Assembly: GCA_035501735.1 (NCBI GenBank)
Contig: DATJVR010000064.1
Span: 1-64,000, forward strand
Reading direction: 5' to 3'
Source of the DNA: PNAI01 sp035501735
GTDB lineage: Bacteria > Pseudomonadota > Alphaproteobacteria > Rhizobiales > Xanthobacteraceae
DNA length: 64,000 bases
Shown: positions 53,203 to 62,011 of the stretch, in pieces
How positions within the stretch are numbered: position 1 is the stretch's first letter
Layout: every line of letters starts with the position of its first letter
Position numbers and translations under genes: made by a program
Notes under the pieces: generated by a model
The model's database searches: none
Told to the model about the DNA's origin: nothing
The model's input: only the letters and a program-made list of their open reading frames with translations

Positions 53203-54015
53203 TCAATGCCAATACGGCGGGTGTCCGCCGGGACCTTCAGCCTCCAGCAGCCGCAGCATCGCCGGCCATTCCAGCACGCCGTACGGCCGCCGCGTGCCGG
53301 GCTGGTAGAGATGCGCGGTGTGCGACAGCACGTTCTCGCCCGGCATGGTCAGCTCGGTGCGCGCCGCCATGGCGTCGACCTGCGAGCGGCATGACAGCTC
53401 AAGCTGATACATCGTATTGAACGCCTGCTCGATGGTCGGCCCGCAGGTGAGCAGGCCGTGGTTGCGCATGATCAGCGCATCATGCGGGCCCAAATCCTGC
53501 ACGATGCGTTCGCGCTCATCGAGATCGATCGCCGGTCCCTCATAGTCGTGATAGCCGATGTGGCCGTGGAAACGGATCGAAGTCTGCGACAGCGGCAGGA
53601 GTCCGCACTTCATTGCCGACACCGCAATGCCGGCGCGCGTGTGCGTGTGCAGCACGCAGCTCACTTCCGGCCGCGCCTTGTGGATCGCGCCGTGGATCAC
53701 GTAGCCGGACTTGTTGATGTCGTAGTCGGTGCCGTCCGGTTTCCACAGAATGCTGCCCTCGACGTCGATCTTCACCAGGCTCGACGCGGTGATCTCCTTG
53801 TACAGGAGCCCGTAGAGATTGATCAGCAGGTGATCTTTCGTGCCCGGAATGCGCGCGGTGATGTGGTTGTAGATCAGGTCGGTCATCTCGTACTTGTCGA
53901 TAAGCCGGTAGCAGGCGGCGAGCTTGAGCCGCGTCTGCCATTCCTCCGGGCTGACCCGGTCACGGATCGACTTGAAGTTTGTTGAGTAGTTTTTGCCGTT
54001 CCCCGTGCCGCTCAT
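53203..54015 (-). CDS. Class II aldolase/adducin family protein
   Basis: 270-aa zinc aldolase-fold protein. Metal ligands: His-Thr-His in CVLHTHTRAG and the distal His in MRNHGLLTCG; other family stretches are YNHITARIPGTKDHLLIN and the C-terminal Tyr/Glu region. Members act as L-fuculose- or ribulose-phosphate aldolases, epimerases, or decarboxylases; this one lacks obvious phosphate-site specificity signs, so its substrate is open. ATG 54015 follows GAAAGGG; upstream in-frame sequence is non-coding. Divergent from the TctC gene, and probably related to that transporter's substrate. Confidence 0.88.
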   Translation of the reverse strand: MSGTGNGKNYSTNFKSIRDRVSPEEWQTRLKLAACYRLIDKYEMTDLIYNHITARIPGTKDHLLINLYGLLYKEITASSLVKIDVEGSILWKPDGTDYDINKSGYVIHGAIHKARPEVSCVLHTHTRAGIAVSAMKCGLLPLSQTSIRFHGHIGYHDYEGPAIDLDERERIVQDLGPHDALIMRNHGLLTCGPTIEQAFNTMYQLELSCRSQVDAMAARTELTMPGENVLSHTAHLYQPGTRRPYGVLEWPAMLRLLEAEGPGGHPPYWH

Positions 54016-54137
54016 GGTAGCCCTTTCCTGCCGCCTTCGCGCGCTCGTGTCCCATGCAACAACTGTTGTTGTTTCAGCGCGCGCATTCCCAGTATAACCT
54101 GGAGCGAATGGCGAGGAAACGCCGGGGGAGACACGAG

Positions 54138-55094
54138 ATGCGTTCACTGTTGCTGAAGGCTGCCGTATTGCTGGCAATGACGGTCGCGGCCAGCGCCGAA
54201 GATTACCCAAACAAGCCGGTACGGCTTATCATCCCGTTCCCGCCGGGCGGCTCGAACGACGTGGTCGGCCGTATGTTCGCAACCCAGCTCAGTGAAAAGC
54301 TTGGCAAGCAGGTGGTCGTCGACAACCGCGGCGGCGCCGGTGGCGTCATCGGGACGGAAGTCGCCGGCAATGCGCCGCCCGACGGCTACACGCTGCTCAT
54401 CATTTCGATTGCGCATTCGGTCAATCCTTGGCTCTACAAGCTCAACTACGATCCGATCAAATCATTCACGCCCGTTGCCATTCTGGCATCCGGTACGAAC
54501 GTGCTCGTGGTCAATCCCGAACTGCCGGTGAAATCGGTCAAGGAACTGCTCGATCTCGCGAAGCAGAAGCCGGGCGAACTGCAATATGCCTCCGCTGGCG
54601 TCGGCAGCTTCCAGCATCTCGGCGGTGAGCTGTTCAAGCTCGAGGCCGGCGTCAACATCCTGCACGTGCCGTTCAAGGGCGGCGGACCCGCTATGATCGA
54701 CGTGATCGGCGGGCACACCAAGATCATGTTCTCTTCTCTCGTGCAGACGACGCCGCACATCAAATCCGGCAAGTTGCGCGCTCTTGGCACGGGAGGAGCA
54801 AAACGCAGTCCCGTGCTGCCCGACGTGCCGACAATCGCGGAAGCAGGCGTCCCCGGTTATGAAGCGCTCAACTGGTGGGGTATCGTGGCGCCTGCCGGCA
54901 CACCGCCCGCGATCGTCGAAAAACTGCACAAAGATCTCACCGCCGTTCAGGATTCGTCGATTATCCAGGACGAAATGGCAAAGCAGGGCGCCAATGTCGT
55001 GCGCATGAGCTCGGCGGAATTCGGCCAGTTCATGCAGTCCGAAATGACCAAGTGGCAACGCGTGGTCAAGGAGGGCAAGCTCAAGGCCGAATAG
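54138..55094 (+). CDS. tctC: Tripartite tricarboxylate transporter solute-binding protein TctC
   Basis: 318-aa Bug-family periplasmic binding protein: signal peptide 1-20 (LLLKAAVLLAMTVAASAE), then DYPNKPVRLIIPFPPGGSND, NRGGAGGVIGTEVAG and PPDGYTLL, the classic TctC N-terminal half. It delivers carboxylic acids to the TctA/TctB channel. The ATG at 54138 is preceded by GGGGGAGACA. It leads a clear tctCBA operon (gaps 16 and 18 bases). Ligand unknown; the aldolase and amidohydrolase beside it suggest a hydroxy or aromatic acid. Confidence 0.92.
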   Translation: MRSLLLKAAVLLAMTVAASAEDYPNKPVRLIIPFPPGGSNDVVGRMFATQLSEKLGKQVVVDNRGGAGGVIGTEVAGNAPPDGYTLLIISIAHSVNPWLYKLNYDPIKSFTPVAILASGTNVLVVNPELPVKSVKELLDLAKQKPGELQYASAGVGSFQHLGGELFKLEAGVNILHVPFKGGGPAMIDVIGGHTKIMFSSLVQTTPHIKSGKLRALGTGGAKRSPVLPDVPTIAEAGVPGYEALNWWGIVAPAGTPPAIVEKLHKDLTAVQDSSIIQDEMAKQGANVVRMSSAEFGQFMQSEMTKWQRVVKEGKLKAE

Positions 55095-55110
55095 CCGCCC
55101 ACAGTTCCGG

Positions 55111-55563
55111 ATGAACGCCGATCTTCGCAACAACAAGGACTTCTGGGCCGGCGTGATGCTGATCGCGACCGGGGTTGCGGCTGTTTACATTGCCCGCGAT
55201 TACCCCTTCGGCAGCGCGTTTCGCATGGGGCCGGGCTACTTCCCGAGCCTGCTCGGCGGAATACTCGCGCTGTTCGGTCTGAGCCTGATGATCAGAGGCC
55301 TGCGCGGCAACGCGAGGATCGTCGGCAGCTGGTCGTTGCGTGCCCTGATCGTGCTGCCGCTGTCATTTGTGCTGTTCGGCTGGCTGATGGACCACGCCGG
55401 TTTCGTGCCGGCACTGATCGCGCTCATCTTCGGCTCCGCCGCAGCCGGCAGCGAGTTCAATTTCCGTGAAGTTGCACTGCTGACCGTGATACTGACCCTG
55501 CTGGCCGTGGTCATTTTCATCTGGGGCCTTGGTCTGCCCTACCCTCTGCTCGTGGGTTTCTGA
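55111..55563 (+). CDS. tctB: Tripartite tricarboxylate transporter TctB family protein
   Basis: 150-aa small membrane subunit with four hydrophobic segments; typical opening NKDFWAGVMLIATGVAAVYI followed by ARDYPFGSAFRMGPGYFP, the TctB hallmark. It stabilises or assists the large TctA permease. Located 16 bases after tctC and 18 before tctA. The ATG at 55111 is the natural start. Confidence 0.93.
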   Translation: MNADLRNNKDFWAGVMLIATGVAAVYIARDYPFGSAFRMGPGYFPSLLGGILALFGLSLMIRGLRGNARIVGSWSLRALIVLPLSFVLFGWLMDHAGFVPALIALIFGSAAAGSEFNFREVALLTVILTLLAVVIFIWGLGLPYPLLVGF

Positions 55564-55581
55564 CGCCGGGATCCCTGCCGC

Positions 55582-57081
55582 ATGGATTTGCTCCACAATT
55601 TGAGCTTTGGTTTTGGCGTCGCGTTTTCTCTGCAGAACCTCGCCTATTGCATGATTGGCGTCACGGTCGGCACGCTCATCGGCGTCTTGCCCGGCATTGG
55701 TCCGCTCGCCACCATCGCGATGCTGTTGCCGATCACCTATAACGTGGCCCCGGTCGGTGCGCTCATCATGCTGGCGGGCATTTATTACGGCGCTCAATAT
55801 GGCGGCTCGACCACCGCCATCCTGGTCAACCTGCCGGGTGAAACCAGCTCGGTCGTGACCTGCATCGACGGCTACCAGATGGCGCGCCAGGGCCGCGCCG
55901 GGCCCGCGCTCGCGATCGCCGCCATCGGCTCGTTCTTCGCCGGCACGGTCGGCACGCTGCTGATCGCGCTGTTCGGCCCGCCGCTCGCCGAATTCGCGCT
56001 CAAATTCGGCGCGCCGGAATATTTCTCGCTCATGCTGATGGGGCTGGTGGCGGCCGCAGTCCTCGCCGAGGGCGACATGATCCGCTCGCTCGCGATGGTC
56101 GGCATGGGTCTGCTTCTTGGAATCGTCGGCACCGACGTCAACACCGGCATGCCGCGATTCAGCTTCGGCATCACCGAGCTCACCGACGGTATCGGCTTTG
56201 TCGTGGTTGCAGTCGGGGTTTTTGCCGTGGGCGAGATCATCAACAACCTCGGCGAGACGACCGAGCGTCAGGTGTTCACCAGCGCAATAAAAAGCCTGAT
56301 GCCGACGAGAGAAGACATCAAGGCATCAATCGGACCGATCCTGCGCGGCACCGGCCTTGGCGCGTTTTTCGGCATTTTGCCCGGCACCGGGCCGGCCGTG
56401 GCCTCGCTCTCCTCCTATATGGTCGAGAAAAAGCTCGCCGCCGATCCCTCGCGTTTCGGCCGCGGCGCGATCGAAGGCGTGGCCGGACCGGAGTCCGCCA
56501 ACAACGCCGATGCGCAGTGCAAATTCATCCCGATGCTGACCCTGGGCCTGCCCGCGAGCGGCGTGATGGCGTTGATGCTCGGCGCCCTCACCATCCAAGG
56601 CATCCAGCCCGGCCCGGAAGTCATGACCCTGCGGCCGGAGCTGTTCTGGGGGCTGATCGCCAGCATGTGGATCGGAAATCTGATGCTGGTAGTGCTCAAT
56701 CTGCCGCTCGTCGGCGTCTGGGTGAGGATTCTCAAAGTCCCCTATCGGCTGCTGTTTCCCGCCATCATGACGTTCTCGGCCATCGGCATTTACAGCGTGA
56801 GCAACAGCGCCGTCGATGTCTATCTCGCCGCGCTGTTTGCCGGCGTTGGATTTGTCTGGATAAAACTGGGATTCAATCCGGCGCCGATGCTGCTCGGCTT
56901 CGTGCTCGGCCCCATGCTCGAAGAGAATCTCCGCCGCGCCATGCTGATGTCCGGCGGCGATCCGTCCGTCTTCGTGCGTCACCCGATCAGTTTGTTTTTC
57001 ATCGTCGCCACCGCGTTGATTCTGCTGGCCATGGTCGTGCCGGCGCTACGCAGGCGCCGGGAACAAATGGCGAGTTCCTAA
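55582..57081 (+). CDS. tctA: Tripartite tricarboxylate transporter permease TctA
   Basis: 499-aa permease with about eleven to twelve membrane segments and the diagnostic glycine-rich motifs of the family: GVLPGIGPLATIAMLLPIT, YYGAQYGGSTTAILVNLPGE, and in the second half FFGILPGTGPAVASLSSYMVEKK. Proton or sodium coupled importer of carboxylates. Its stop lies two bases before the stop of the convergent amidohydrolase. Length is normal for TctA. Confidence 0.95.
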   Translation: MDLLHNLSFGFGVAFSLQNLAYCMIGVTVGTLIGVLPGIGPLATIAMLLPITYNVAPVGALIMLAGIYYGAQYGGSTTAILVNLPGETSSVVTCIDGYQMARQGRAGPALAIAAIGSFFAGTVGTLLIALFGPPLAEFALKFGAPEYFSLMLMGLVAAAVLAEGDMIRSLAMVGMGLLLGIVGTDVNTGMPRFSFGITELTDGIGFVVVAVGVFAVGEIINNLGETTERQVFTSAIKSLMPTREDIKASIGPILRGTGLGAFFGILPGTGPAVASLSSYMVEKKLAADPSRFGRGAIEGVAGPESANNADAQCKFIPMLTLGLPASGVMALMLGALTIQGIQPGPEVMTLRPELFWGLIASMWIGNLMLVVLNLPLVGVWVRILKVPYRLLFPAIMTFSAIGIYSVSNSAVDVYLAALFAGVGFVWIKLGFNPAPMLLGFVLGPMLEENLRRAMLMSGGDPSVFVRHPISLFFIVATALILLAMVVPALRRRREQMASS

Positions 57082-57083
57082 GT

Positions 57084-57932
57084 CTAATTCTTCTTCGGCG
57101 ACCAACGATAGGCTTTGGCACACGCGCCGCCCATCAACATTGCCCGCTCGCTCTCGCTAAGGCGGTCGGTCTTAAGGAAGGGCTCGACGGCCTGCTCATA
57201 GTTGACGACGGCGAACGCGCGCGTCCAGTCGGTGCCCCACAGGCAGCGCTCGAAACCCCAGGCATCGAACACACGTGCGAGCGGATCCCAGATATCGGGA
57301 AACGGATACGTCCTGTGCGACAACGTGCAGGCGCCGCTCACCTTGATCACCGCGTTCTTGCGTTTGGCAAGGTCCAGCACCTTCGGCAGATCAGCCCACG
57401 GCTGCGGCGGGGCCGGCGGCGTGCGCGGCTGCATGATTGCCAGATGATCGATGATGAAGCGCGTATTCGGGTGGCGGTCGATCAACACCGTCCCCGCATC
57501 GATATTACCCCAGAACAGGACGTTGACCGGAAGGTCGTGTTGCGCGGCCGCCTGGGCGATCCGGTCGAGGCCCGGATCTTTCGGGTCGCGCTCGCGTCCC
57601 GGCTCCTTCGTCAACATGATGCGCACTGCAACCCCGCCGGGCGTGCGTTTCCAGTCCGCGATGACATCCCCCACCACCGGATCATCCGGGTCGACCGGCT
57701 TGATAATTGCAAACCGTCCGGGATGCTTCCGTTGCACTTCGACCGCATAGCTCGCATCGTAGCGATAGAGGGAAAAAGCCGAGATGAAGATCGCGCCGTC
57801 GACGCCGACCTTGTCCATCGCCGCCACCATCTCGTCCCCCGTAACGTGGTCGGGCCAGTTCGGCACGCTGTGCCAGGGCCGCTTCGGCGTGTTCGCCTCA
57901 TAAGCGTGGACCTGGGAATCGATGATTACCAT
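57084..57932 (-). CDS. Amidohydrolase family protein with QxH first motif
   Basis: 282-aa amidohydrolase_2 member. The first strand reads IIDSQVHAYEANTPKRPW, so Gln stands where HxH enzymes have the first His. Downstream marks: FRF-type strand replaced by RFIIDHLAIMQPR (His), VIKVSGACTLSH and the last-strand Asp in CLWGTDWTRAF. The QxH form recurs in the gene at 44.6 kb, although the proteins are otherwise distant. ATG 57932 follows AAGGAG. Adjacent to the tct operon, convergent. Confidence 0.86.
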   Translation of the reverse strand: MVIIDSQVHAYEANTPKRPWHSVPNWPDHVTGDEMVAAMDKVGVDGAIFISAFSLYRYDASYAVEVQRKHPGRFAIIKPVDPDDPVVGDVIADWKRTPGGVAVRIMLTKEPGRERDPKDPGLDRIAQAAAQHDLPVNVLFWGNIDAGTVLIDRHPNTRFIIDHLAIMQPRTPPAPPQPWADLPKVLDLAKRKNAVIKVSGACTLSHRTYPFPDIWDPLARVFDAWGFERCLWGTDWTRAFAVVNYEQAVEPFLKTDRLSESERAMLMGGACAKAYRWSPKKN

Positions 57933-58081
57933 CGTAAACTCCTTAATTGCCAAGACTGCCCGGTATCGCAACAACCGGGCGCTTAGCCAAGCAAATCCTT
58001 AACCACCTGTAACATTCATTCGCTTTTGTCACGGCGAGGCCGTGGTAGAATTGCCGCCGGGCGACATTCGAATCGGGCTTC

Positions 58082-59017
58082 ATGATGCCATCGTCCGCCA
58101 CCACAAAATTTGCCGCCGGTTTTTTCCTTTGCCTCCTCGCCGCCTCGCCCTTGTGGGCGAATGAACCGGAGAACCGCATCCTTAAAGTCGGAGCAACCGA
58201 ACGCCAATATATCTTGTCTGCGCCCGGGCCGGGCGGCGGTCCTCGTCCGACGATTCTTATCCTTCACGGGGGCGGTATGAGTGCAAATCACAGCCTGCGC
58301 ACCAGCGGCTTCGAGCCGCTGATTGCCCGCGAGAAATTCGTGGCGGTCTATCCCAATGCGTTGCGCCGCGAGTGGAACGACGGCCGCGAAGCGCGCATGA
58401 AGGAGCGCGGCTACGCCGACGACGTCGTCTATATGCGCGCGCTCGTGAACGAGCTTGTGGCATCCGGCATCGCCGACCCCAAACGCATCTATGTCACCGG
58501 CGCATCCAACGGCGGAATGATGTCGTTGCGGCTGATCTGCGAAGCCGCCGATCTCTTCGCCGCCGCCGCGCCCATCATCGCCAACATTCCGGTCGACATC
58601 GCCGGCGGCTGCAAGCCCTCGCGCGCCGTTCCGGTGCTCCTCATCAACGGCACCGCCGATCCCCTGGTGCCGTACAGGGGCGGTGGCGTCGGATTTGCCG
58701 GCCGCCGCGGCGACGTCATCTCGACCGACGACACCGTGGCGCGCCTGCGGAGATTCAATGGTTGCAGCGATTCCGCCAAAACCGAACGCCTACCCGATCT
58801 CGCCCCGGACGACGGCTCGACGGTCACCGTCACACGTTGGCTGGATTGCTCATCGCGCGCCCCGGTCGTGCTCTATCGCGTCAACGGCGGAGGTCATCGC
58901 ATCCCGAGCCGGAACGGCAGTCCGAAGCCCGTGATCGACCGCCTGCTCGGCACCGAAAACCACGACTTCGACGCACCCGAAGCGATCTGGGCATTCTTCC
59001 GCGACAAGAAACTCTGA
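58082..59017 (+). CDS. Secreted PHB-depolymerase/feruloyl-esterase-like serine hydrolase
   Basis: 311-aa alpha/beta hydrolase with a signal peptide (FAAGFFLCLLAASPLWANE). Catalytic features: oxyanion region PTILILHGGGMSANH, nucleophile Ser in VTGASNGGMMS (G-x-S-x-G), Asp in NGTADPLVPY, and His in NGGGHRIPS. This is the LpqC/poly(3-hydroxybutyrate) depolymerase or feruloyl esterase-like group; substrates are short-chain polyesters or esters of aromatic acids. The exact substrate is not shown by the sequence. Its stop is 13 bases from that of ahcY on the opposite strand. Confidence 0.87.
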   Translation: MMPSSATTKFAAGFFLCLLAASPLWANEPENRILKVGATERQYILSAPGPGGGPRPTILILHGGGMSANHSLRTSGFEPLIAREKFVAVYPNALRREWNDGREARMKERGYADDVVYMRALVNELVASGIADPKRIYVTGASNGGMMSLRLICEAADLFAAAAPIIANIPVDIAGGCKPSRAVPVLLINGTADPLVPYRGGGVGFAGRRGDVISTDDTVARLRRFNGCSDSAKTERLPDLAPDDGSTVTVTRWLDCSSRAPVVLYRVNGGGHRIPSRNGSPKPVIDRLLGTENHDFDAPEAIWAFFRDKKL

Positions 59018-59030
59018 CCGAAGCAGCGGC

Positions 59031-60452
59031 TCAATACCGGTAGTGGTCCGGCTTGAACGGCCCGTCAGCCGAAACGCCGATGTAGGTCGATTGCTTCTCG
59101 TTCAGCGTCGTGAGCTTGACTCCGATCTTGGCGAGATGCAGCCGCGCCACCTTTTCGTCGAGATGCTTCGGCAGCGTATAGACCTGCTTCTTGTACTTGC
59201 CCGGGTTGGTCCACAGCTCGATCTGCGCCAGCGTCTGATTGGTGAACGACGACGACATCACGAAGCTCGGATGTCCCATGGCGTTGCCGAGGTTCACGAG
59301 CCGGCCCTCCGATAGAAGTATGATCCGCTTGCCGTCGGGAAATTCGATTTCATCGACCTGCGGCTTGACGTTGTGCCATTTGAAATTCTTCAACGCCGCC
59401 ACCTGAATTTCAGAATCGAAATGGCCGATGTTGGCCACGATAGCGCGGTCTTTCATTTTCCGCATATGCTCGACCGTGATGACATCCACATTGCCGGTGG
59501 CGGTGACGAAAATGTCCGCGCGCGGCGCGGCGTCTTCCATGGTGACGACTTCATAGCCTTCCATCGCGGCTTGCAACGCGCAGATCGGATCGATTTCCGA
59601 CACCATCACGCGGCAGCCGGCCTGGCGCAGTGACGCCGCCGAGCCTTTGCCGACATCGCCAAAGCCCGCGACCATCGCGACCTTTCCGGCCATCATCACG
59701 TCCGTGCCGCGGCGGATGCCGTCGACCAGCGACTCGCGGCAACCGTAGAGGTTGTCGAATTTCGATTTGGTGACGCTGTCGTTGACGTTGATCGCCGGCC
59801 ACAGCAGCGTGCCCTTCTTGTGCATCTCGTAAAGCCGATGCACGCCGGTCGTGGTTTCCTCGGTGACGCCACGGATATTCTTGCCGAGCGTTGCGTACCA
59901 GCCGGGCTTCTCCTTGTGTCGCTGCTTGATCGCCGCGAACAGCACTTCCTCTTCCTCGTTGGTCGGATGGTTGAGCAGCGCCGGATTTTTCTCCGACTCC
60001 GCGCCGAGATGCACCAAGAGCGTCGCGTCGCCGCCGTCGTCCAAAATCATGTTCGGCGTGCCGCCGTCCGACCACTCGAAAATCCGATGCGTGTAGTCCC
60101 AGTAATCCTTCAGCGACTCGCCCTTGACGGCGAACACCGGCGTGCCTCCGGCAGCCACGGCAGCCGCCGCATGATCCTGCGTCGAATAGATGTTGCACGA
60201 GGCCCACCGGACATCGGCGCCGAGCGCGCGCAGCGTTTCGATCAGCACTGCGGTCTGGATCGTCATGTGCAGCGAACCGGCGATACGCGCCCCGCGCAGC
60301 GGCTGCTGGGGCCCGAATTCCTCACGCGTCGCCATCAGGCCGGGCATTTCCGTCTCGGCGATGGCGATTTCCTTGCGGCCCCAGGAGGCCAGCGAGATAT
60401 CGGCCACCACATAGTCCGCGGACGCAGCTTTGGCTTTTTGTGCAGCGGTCAT
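59031..60452 (-). CDS. ahcY: Adenosylhomocysteinase
   Basis: S-adenosylhomocysteine hydrolase, 473 aa, the usual alphaproteobacterial size. Hydrolyses SAH to homocysteine and adenosine in the methionine cycle, with tightly bound NAD. Visible motifs: ETEMPGLMATREEFG, NIYSTQDHAAAA, the NAD-binding VAGFGDVGKGSAASLRQAG, NVNDSVTKSKFDNLYGCRES, and the C-terminal LTTLNEKQSTYIGV then DGPFKPDHYRY ending. ATG 60452 follows AAGGATCG; the frame extends upstream without coding character. A palindromic operator candidate lies 73-94 bases upstream, and HPr/EIIA/HprK follow on the same strand upstream of it. Confidence 0.97.
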   Translation of the reverse strand: MTAAQKAKAASADYVVADISLASWGRKEIAIAETEMPGLMATREEFGPQQPLRGARIAGSLHMTIQTAVLIETLRALGADVRWASCNIYSTQDHAAAAVAAGGTPVFAVKGESLKDYWDYTHRIFEWSDGGTPNMILDDGGDATLLVHLGAESEKNPALLNHPTNEEEEVLFAAIKQRHKEKPGWYATLGKNIRGVTEETTTGVHRLYEMHKKGTLLWPAINVNDSVTKSKFDNLYGCRESLVDGIRRGTDVMMAGKVAMVAGFGDVGKGSAASLRQAGCRVMVSEIDPICALQAAMEGYEVVTMEDAAPRADIFVTATGNVDVITVEHMRKMKDRAIVANIGHFDSEIQVAALKNFKWHNVKPQVDEIEFPDGKRIILLSEGRLVNLGNAMGHPSFVMSSSFTNQTLAQIELWTNPGKYKKQVYTLPKHLDEKVARLHLAKIGVKLTTLNEKQSTYIGVSADGPFKPDHYRY

Positions 60453-60524
60453 GACGATCCTTCGGTCGGGAGATTGAGGGTTCAGTCGCTGCCTATAGCA
60501 GGCCCCGCGCCGGCCGGCAACGAG

Positions 60525-60546
60525 CATATAAAGAATTCTTTATGTG
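60525..60546 (-). promoter_or_regulatory. Palindromic operator candidate upstream of ahcY (SahR-type)
   Basis: The core ATAAAGAATTCTTTAT (60528-60543) is a perfect 16-base palindrome; three further flanking bases on each side pair at two of three positions. It is the only AT-rich stretch in the 141-base gap between the HPr and ahcY genes and lies 73 bases before the ahcY start. Its dyad shape fits an ArsR-family dimer; the ArsR-type regulator SahR is known to control ahcY and methionine-cycle genes in many Proteobacteria. I did not have the consensus at hand to compare, so the regulator is an inference. Confidence 0.6.
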
Positions 60547-60593
60547 TATTTCAGGGCTCTCAATCCCTGACGATCAGGATAAGGGATAGCAGC

Positions 60594-60920
60594 CTAATCC
60601 TCTTCGCCAAATCCTCCCGCCACCAGCGCGGTCAGCGCATCGATGGCCGCCTGCGCTTCCCTGCCGGTGGCTTCGATCGTGATGATCGTGCCGATCCCGG
60701 CGGCCAGCATCATCAATCCCATGATCGAGGTGCCACCGACGCTCTCGTTGCCGCGTCGGACCACGATATTCGCATCGAAACGTTCGGCGGTTTGCACGAA
60801 GCGCGCCGATGCGCGGGCGTGCAGGCCTTTTTTGTTGATGATTTCCACGTCGGTCACGAGCGCGCCTGAACCAAGTTGGTCGGGCTTGGCGGCATCCCTA
60901 GGCGAGTCAGAATCGTTCAT
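60594..60920 (-). CDS. HPr phosphocarrier protein (PTS)
   Basis: 108-aa HPr with a 19-residue acidic/proline N-terminal extension relative to E. coli HPr. Active-site His34 in NKKGLHARAS and the regulatory Ser65 in GGTSIMGLM sit exactly 19 residues later than His15 and Ser46 in E. coli. Receives phosphate at His from enzyme I and at Ser from HprK. It overlaps the EIIA gene by 4 bases (ATGA). There is no sugar permease here, which fits the regulatory PTS of alphaproteobacteria. Confidence 0.95.
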   Translation of the reverse strand: MNDSDSPRDAAKPDQLGSGALVTDVEIINKKGLHARASARFVQTAERFDANIVVRRGNESVGGTSIMGLMMLAAGIGTIITIEATGREAQAAIDALTALVAGGFGEED

Positions 60921-61318
60921 TTCCCCGCCAGAATACGGCTCGCAATGGTGACATATTTACGCCCGGCCGCTTGCGCGGCGGCGACGGCCTCGGCGAGGGG
61001 GCACGCATCGCGGACTTTGGCGAATTTAACCAGCATGGGCATGTTGATACCCGCAAGCACCTCGACATTGGGCCGGTTCATCACCGAGATAGCCAGATTC
61101 GACGGCGTGCCGCCAAACATGTCGGTCAGAATGGCCACGCCGTCGCCGGTGTCGACACGCTCGACGGCTTCGATGATGTCCTTACGCCGCCGCTCCACAT
61201 CGTCGTCCGGTCCGATCGTCACCGCCTCGACTTGTTTCTGCGGCCCCATGACGTGCTCCAATGCAGCGCGGAACTCGACGGCGAGCCGCCCGTGGGTCAC
61301 AAGAACGAGTCCGATCAT
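60917..61318 (-). CDS. PTS system mannose-type EIIA component
   Basis: 133-aa EIIA of the mannose/fructose type; phosphorylatable His9 in IGLVLVTHGRLAVEF; other typical parts are GVAILTDMFGGTPSNLA and VEVLAGINMPMLVKFA. In this group of bacteria the protein works with HPr as a signalling chain without an EIIB/C permease. ATG 61318 follows GAGGAG; an upstream frame to 61378 looks non-coding. Translationally coupled to HPr (4-base overlap). Confidence 0.94.
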   Translation of the reverse strand: MIGLVLVTHGRLAVEFRAALEHVMGPQKQVEAVTIGPDDDVERRRKDIIEAVERVDTGDGVAILTDMFGGTPSNLAISVMNRPNVEVLAGINMPMLVKFAKVRDACPLAEAVAAAQAAGRKYVTIASRILAGK

Positions 61319-61555
61319 CGGGAACTCCTCGCGGGCGCGGTTGCGCCGCACGAAAGGGTGCCCATGATGACCATCCAAAGCCCGAGTTCAAGGGGCTTAA
61401 TGCCGATTCCGCACTTATGTTGCATCGCGGCAAGTCAGGCGGGGGAAGGGCTGGAAAGGGCGATCGGATTGACCCAAAAAATAGCCGGAAAGCAGAAGCG
61501 AACGGACCTTTTGGCACTACAAACTGGTCCTCGGGCTGTCCCAAGGGATGCCGGA
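61319..61555. other. Intergenic region between EIIA and hprK, 237 bases
   Basis: No gene is supported. In related genomes hprK and EIIA are often close; here the gap is longer and may hold a separate promoter for the EIIA-HPr pair. No recognisable repeat or terminator was found. Confidence 0.3.
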
Positions 61556-62011
61556 TCAAGCAATCGCATCGTCCGTTTTCAGGTAAGCCAGCACGAACCG
61601 CAGCGGCTCGATCCCCGCTGCGACCGCAAGCCGCGACAGCTTGATTCCGGCTATTTCGATCCGCCCGCTTGAAGGCTCAGGTAGACGGCGCGCGTCTGCT
61701 GCATCCAATTCCACGACCGCCCCTATTACGGCCACCGGCTCATACGGCACCTGCCTGATGCCAAGCCCGCGCACTTCGATCAAACCGGCAAGTTTCGGAG
61801 CCGGTCGCGCCAGCAGCCGCCCATGCGCGGCCTCAGTCAGTACACGATCGTCGGCAACCAGGCGCGAAAAGCTGAGTTCTCCCGATTGCGCGGCCTGCAA
61901 TAGCGCAAGTGCCAGCCGCGATTTGCCACTGCCGGATGGCCCTTGAATCAAAAGTGCGTGGGCACCAACCAGGACAGCCGAGGCGTGGATCGTGGATTGG
62001 GCTGGACTCAT
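61556..62011 (-). CDS. hprK: HPr kinase/phosphorylase, short alphaproteobacterial form
   Basis: 151 aa. Only the C-terminal catalytic domain of HprK is present, as is normal in alphaproteobacteria; the N-terminal domain of Gram-positive HprK is absent. Walker A GPSGSGKS (24-31), the LVADDRV acid motif, and the HprK signature IEVRGLGIRQV, ending with KLSRLAVAAGIEPL. It phosphorylates Ser65 of HPr. In many Rhizobiales it is preceded by the chvI-chvG two-component genes; those are not found in the upstream DNA here. ATG start 62011 has only a weak ribosome site. Confidence 0.93.
   Translation of the reverse strand: MSPAQSTIHASAVLVGAHALLIQGPSGSGKSRLALALLQAAQSGELSFSRLVADDRVLTEAAHGRLLARPAPKLAGLIEVRGLGIRQVPYEPVAVIGAVVELDAADARRLPEPSSGRIEIAGIKLSRLAVAAGIEPLRFVLAYLKTDDAIA

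Noticed and set aside
56517..57986. A 489-codon plus-strand frame
   Set aside because: Crosses the end of tctA and all of the convergent amidohydrolase; composition is shadow-like.
60453..60593. A SAM or SAH riboswitch before ahcY
   Set aside because: I could not build the pseudoknot or conserved core of the SAH or SAM-II riboswitch; the palindromic DNA operator explains the conserved-looking stretch better.
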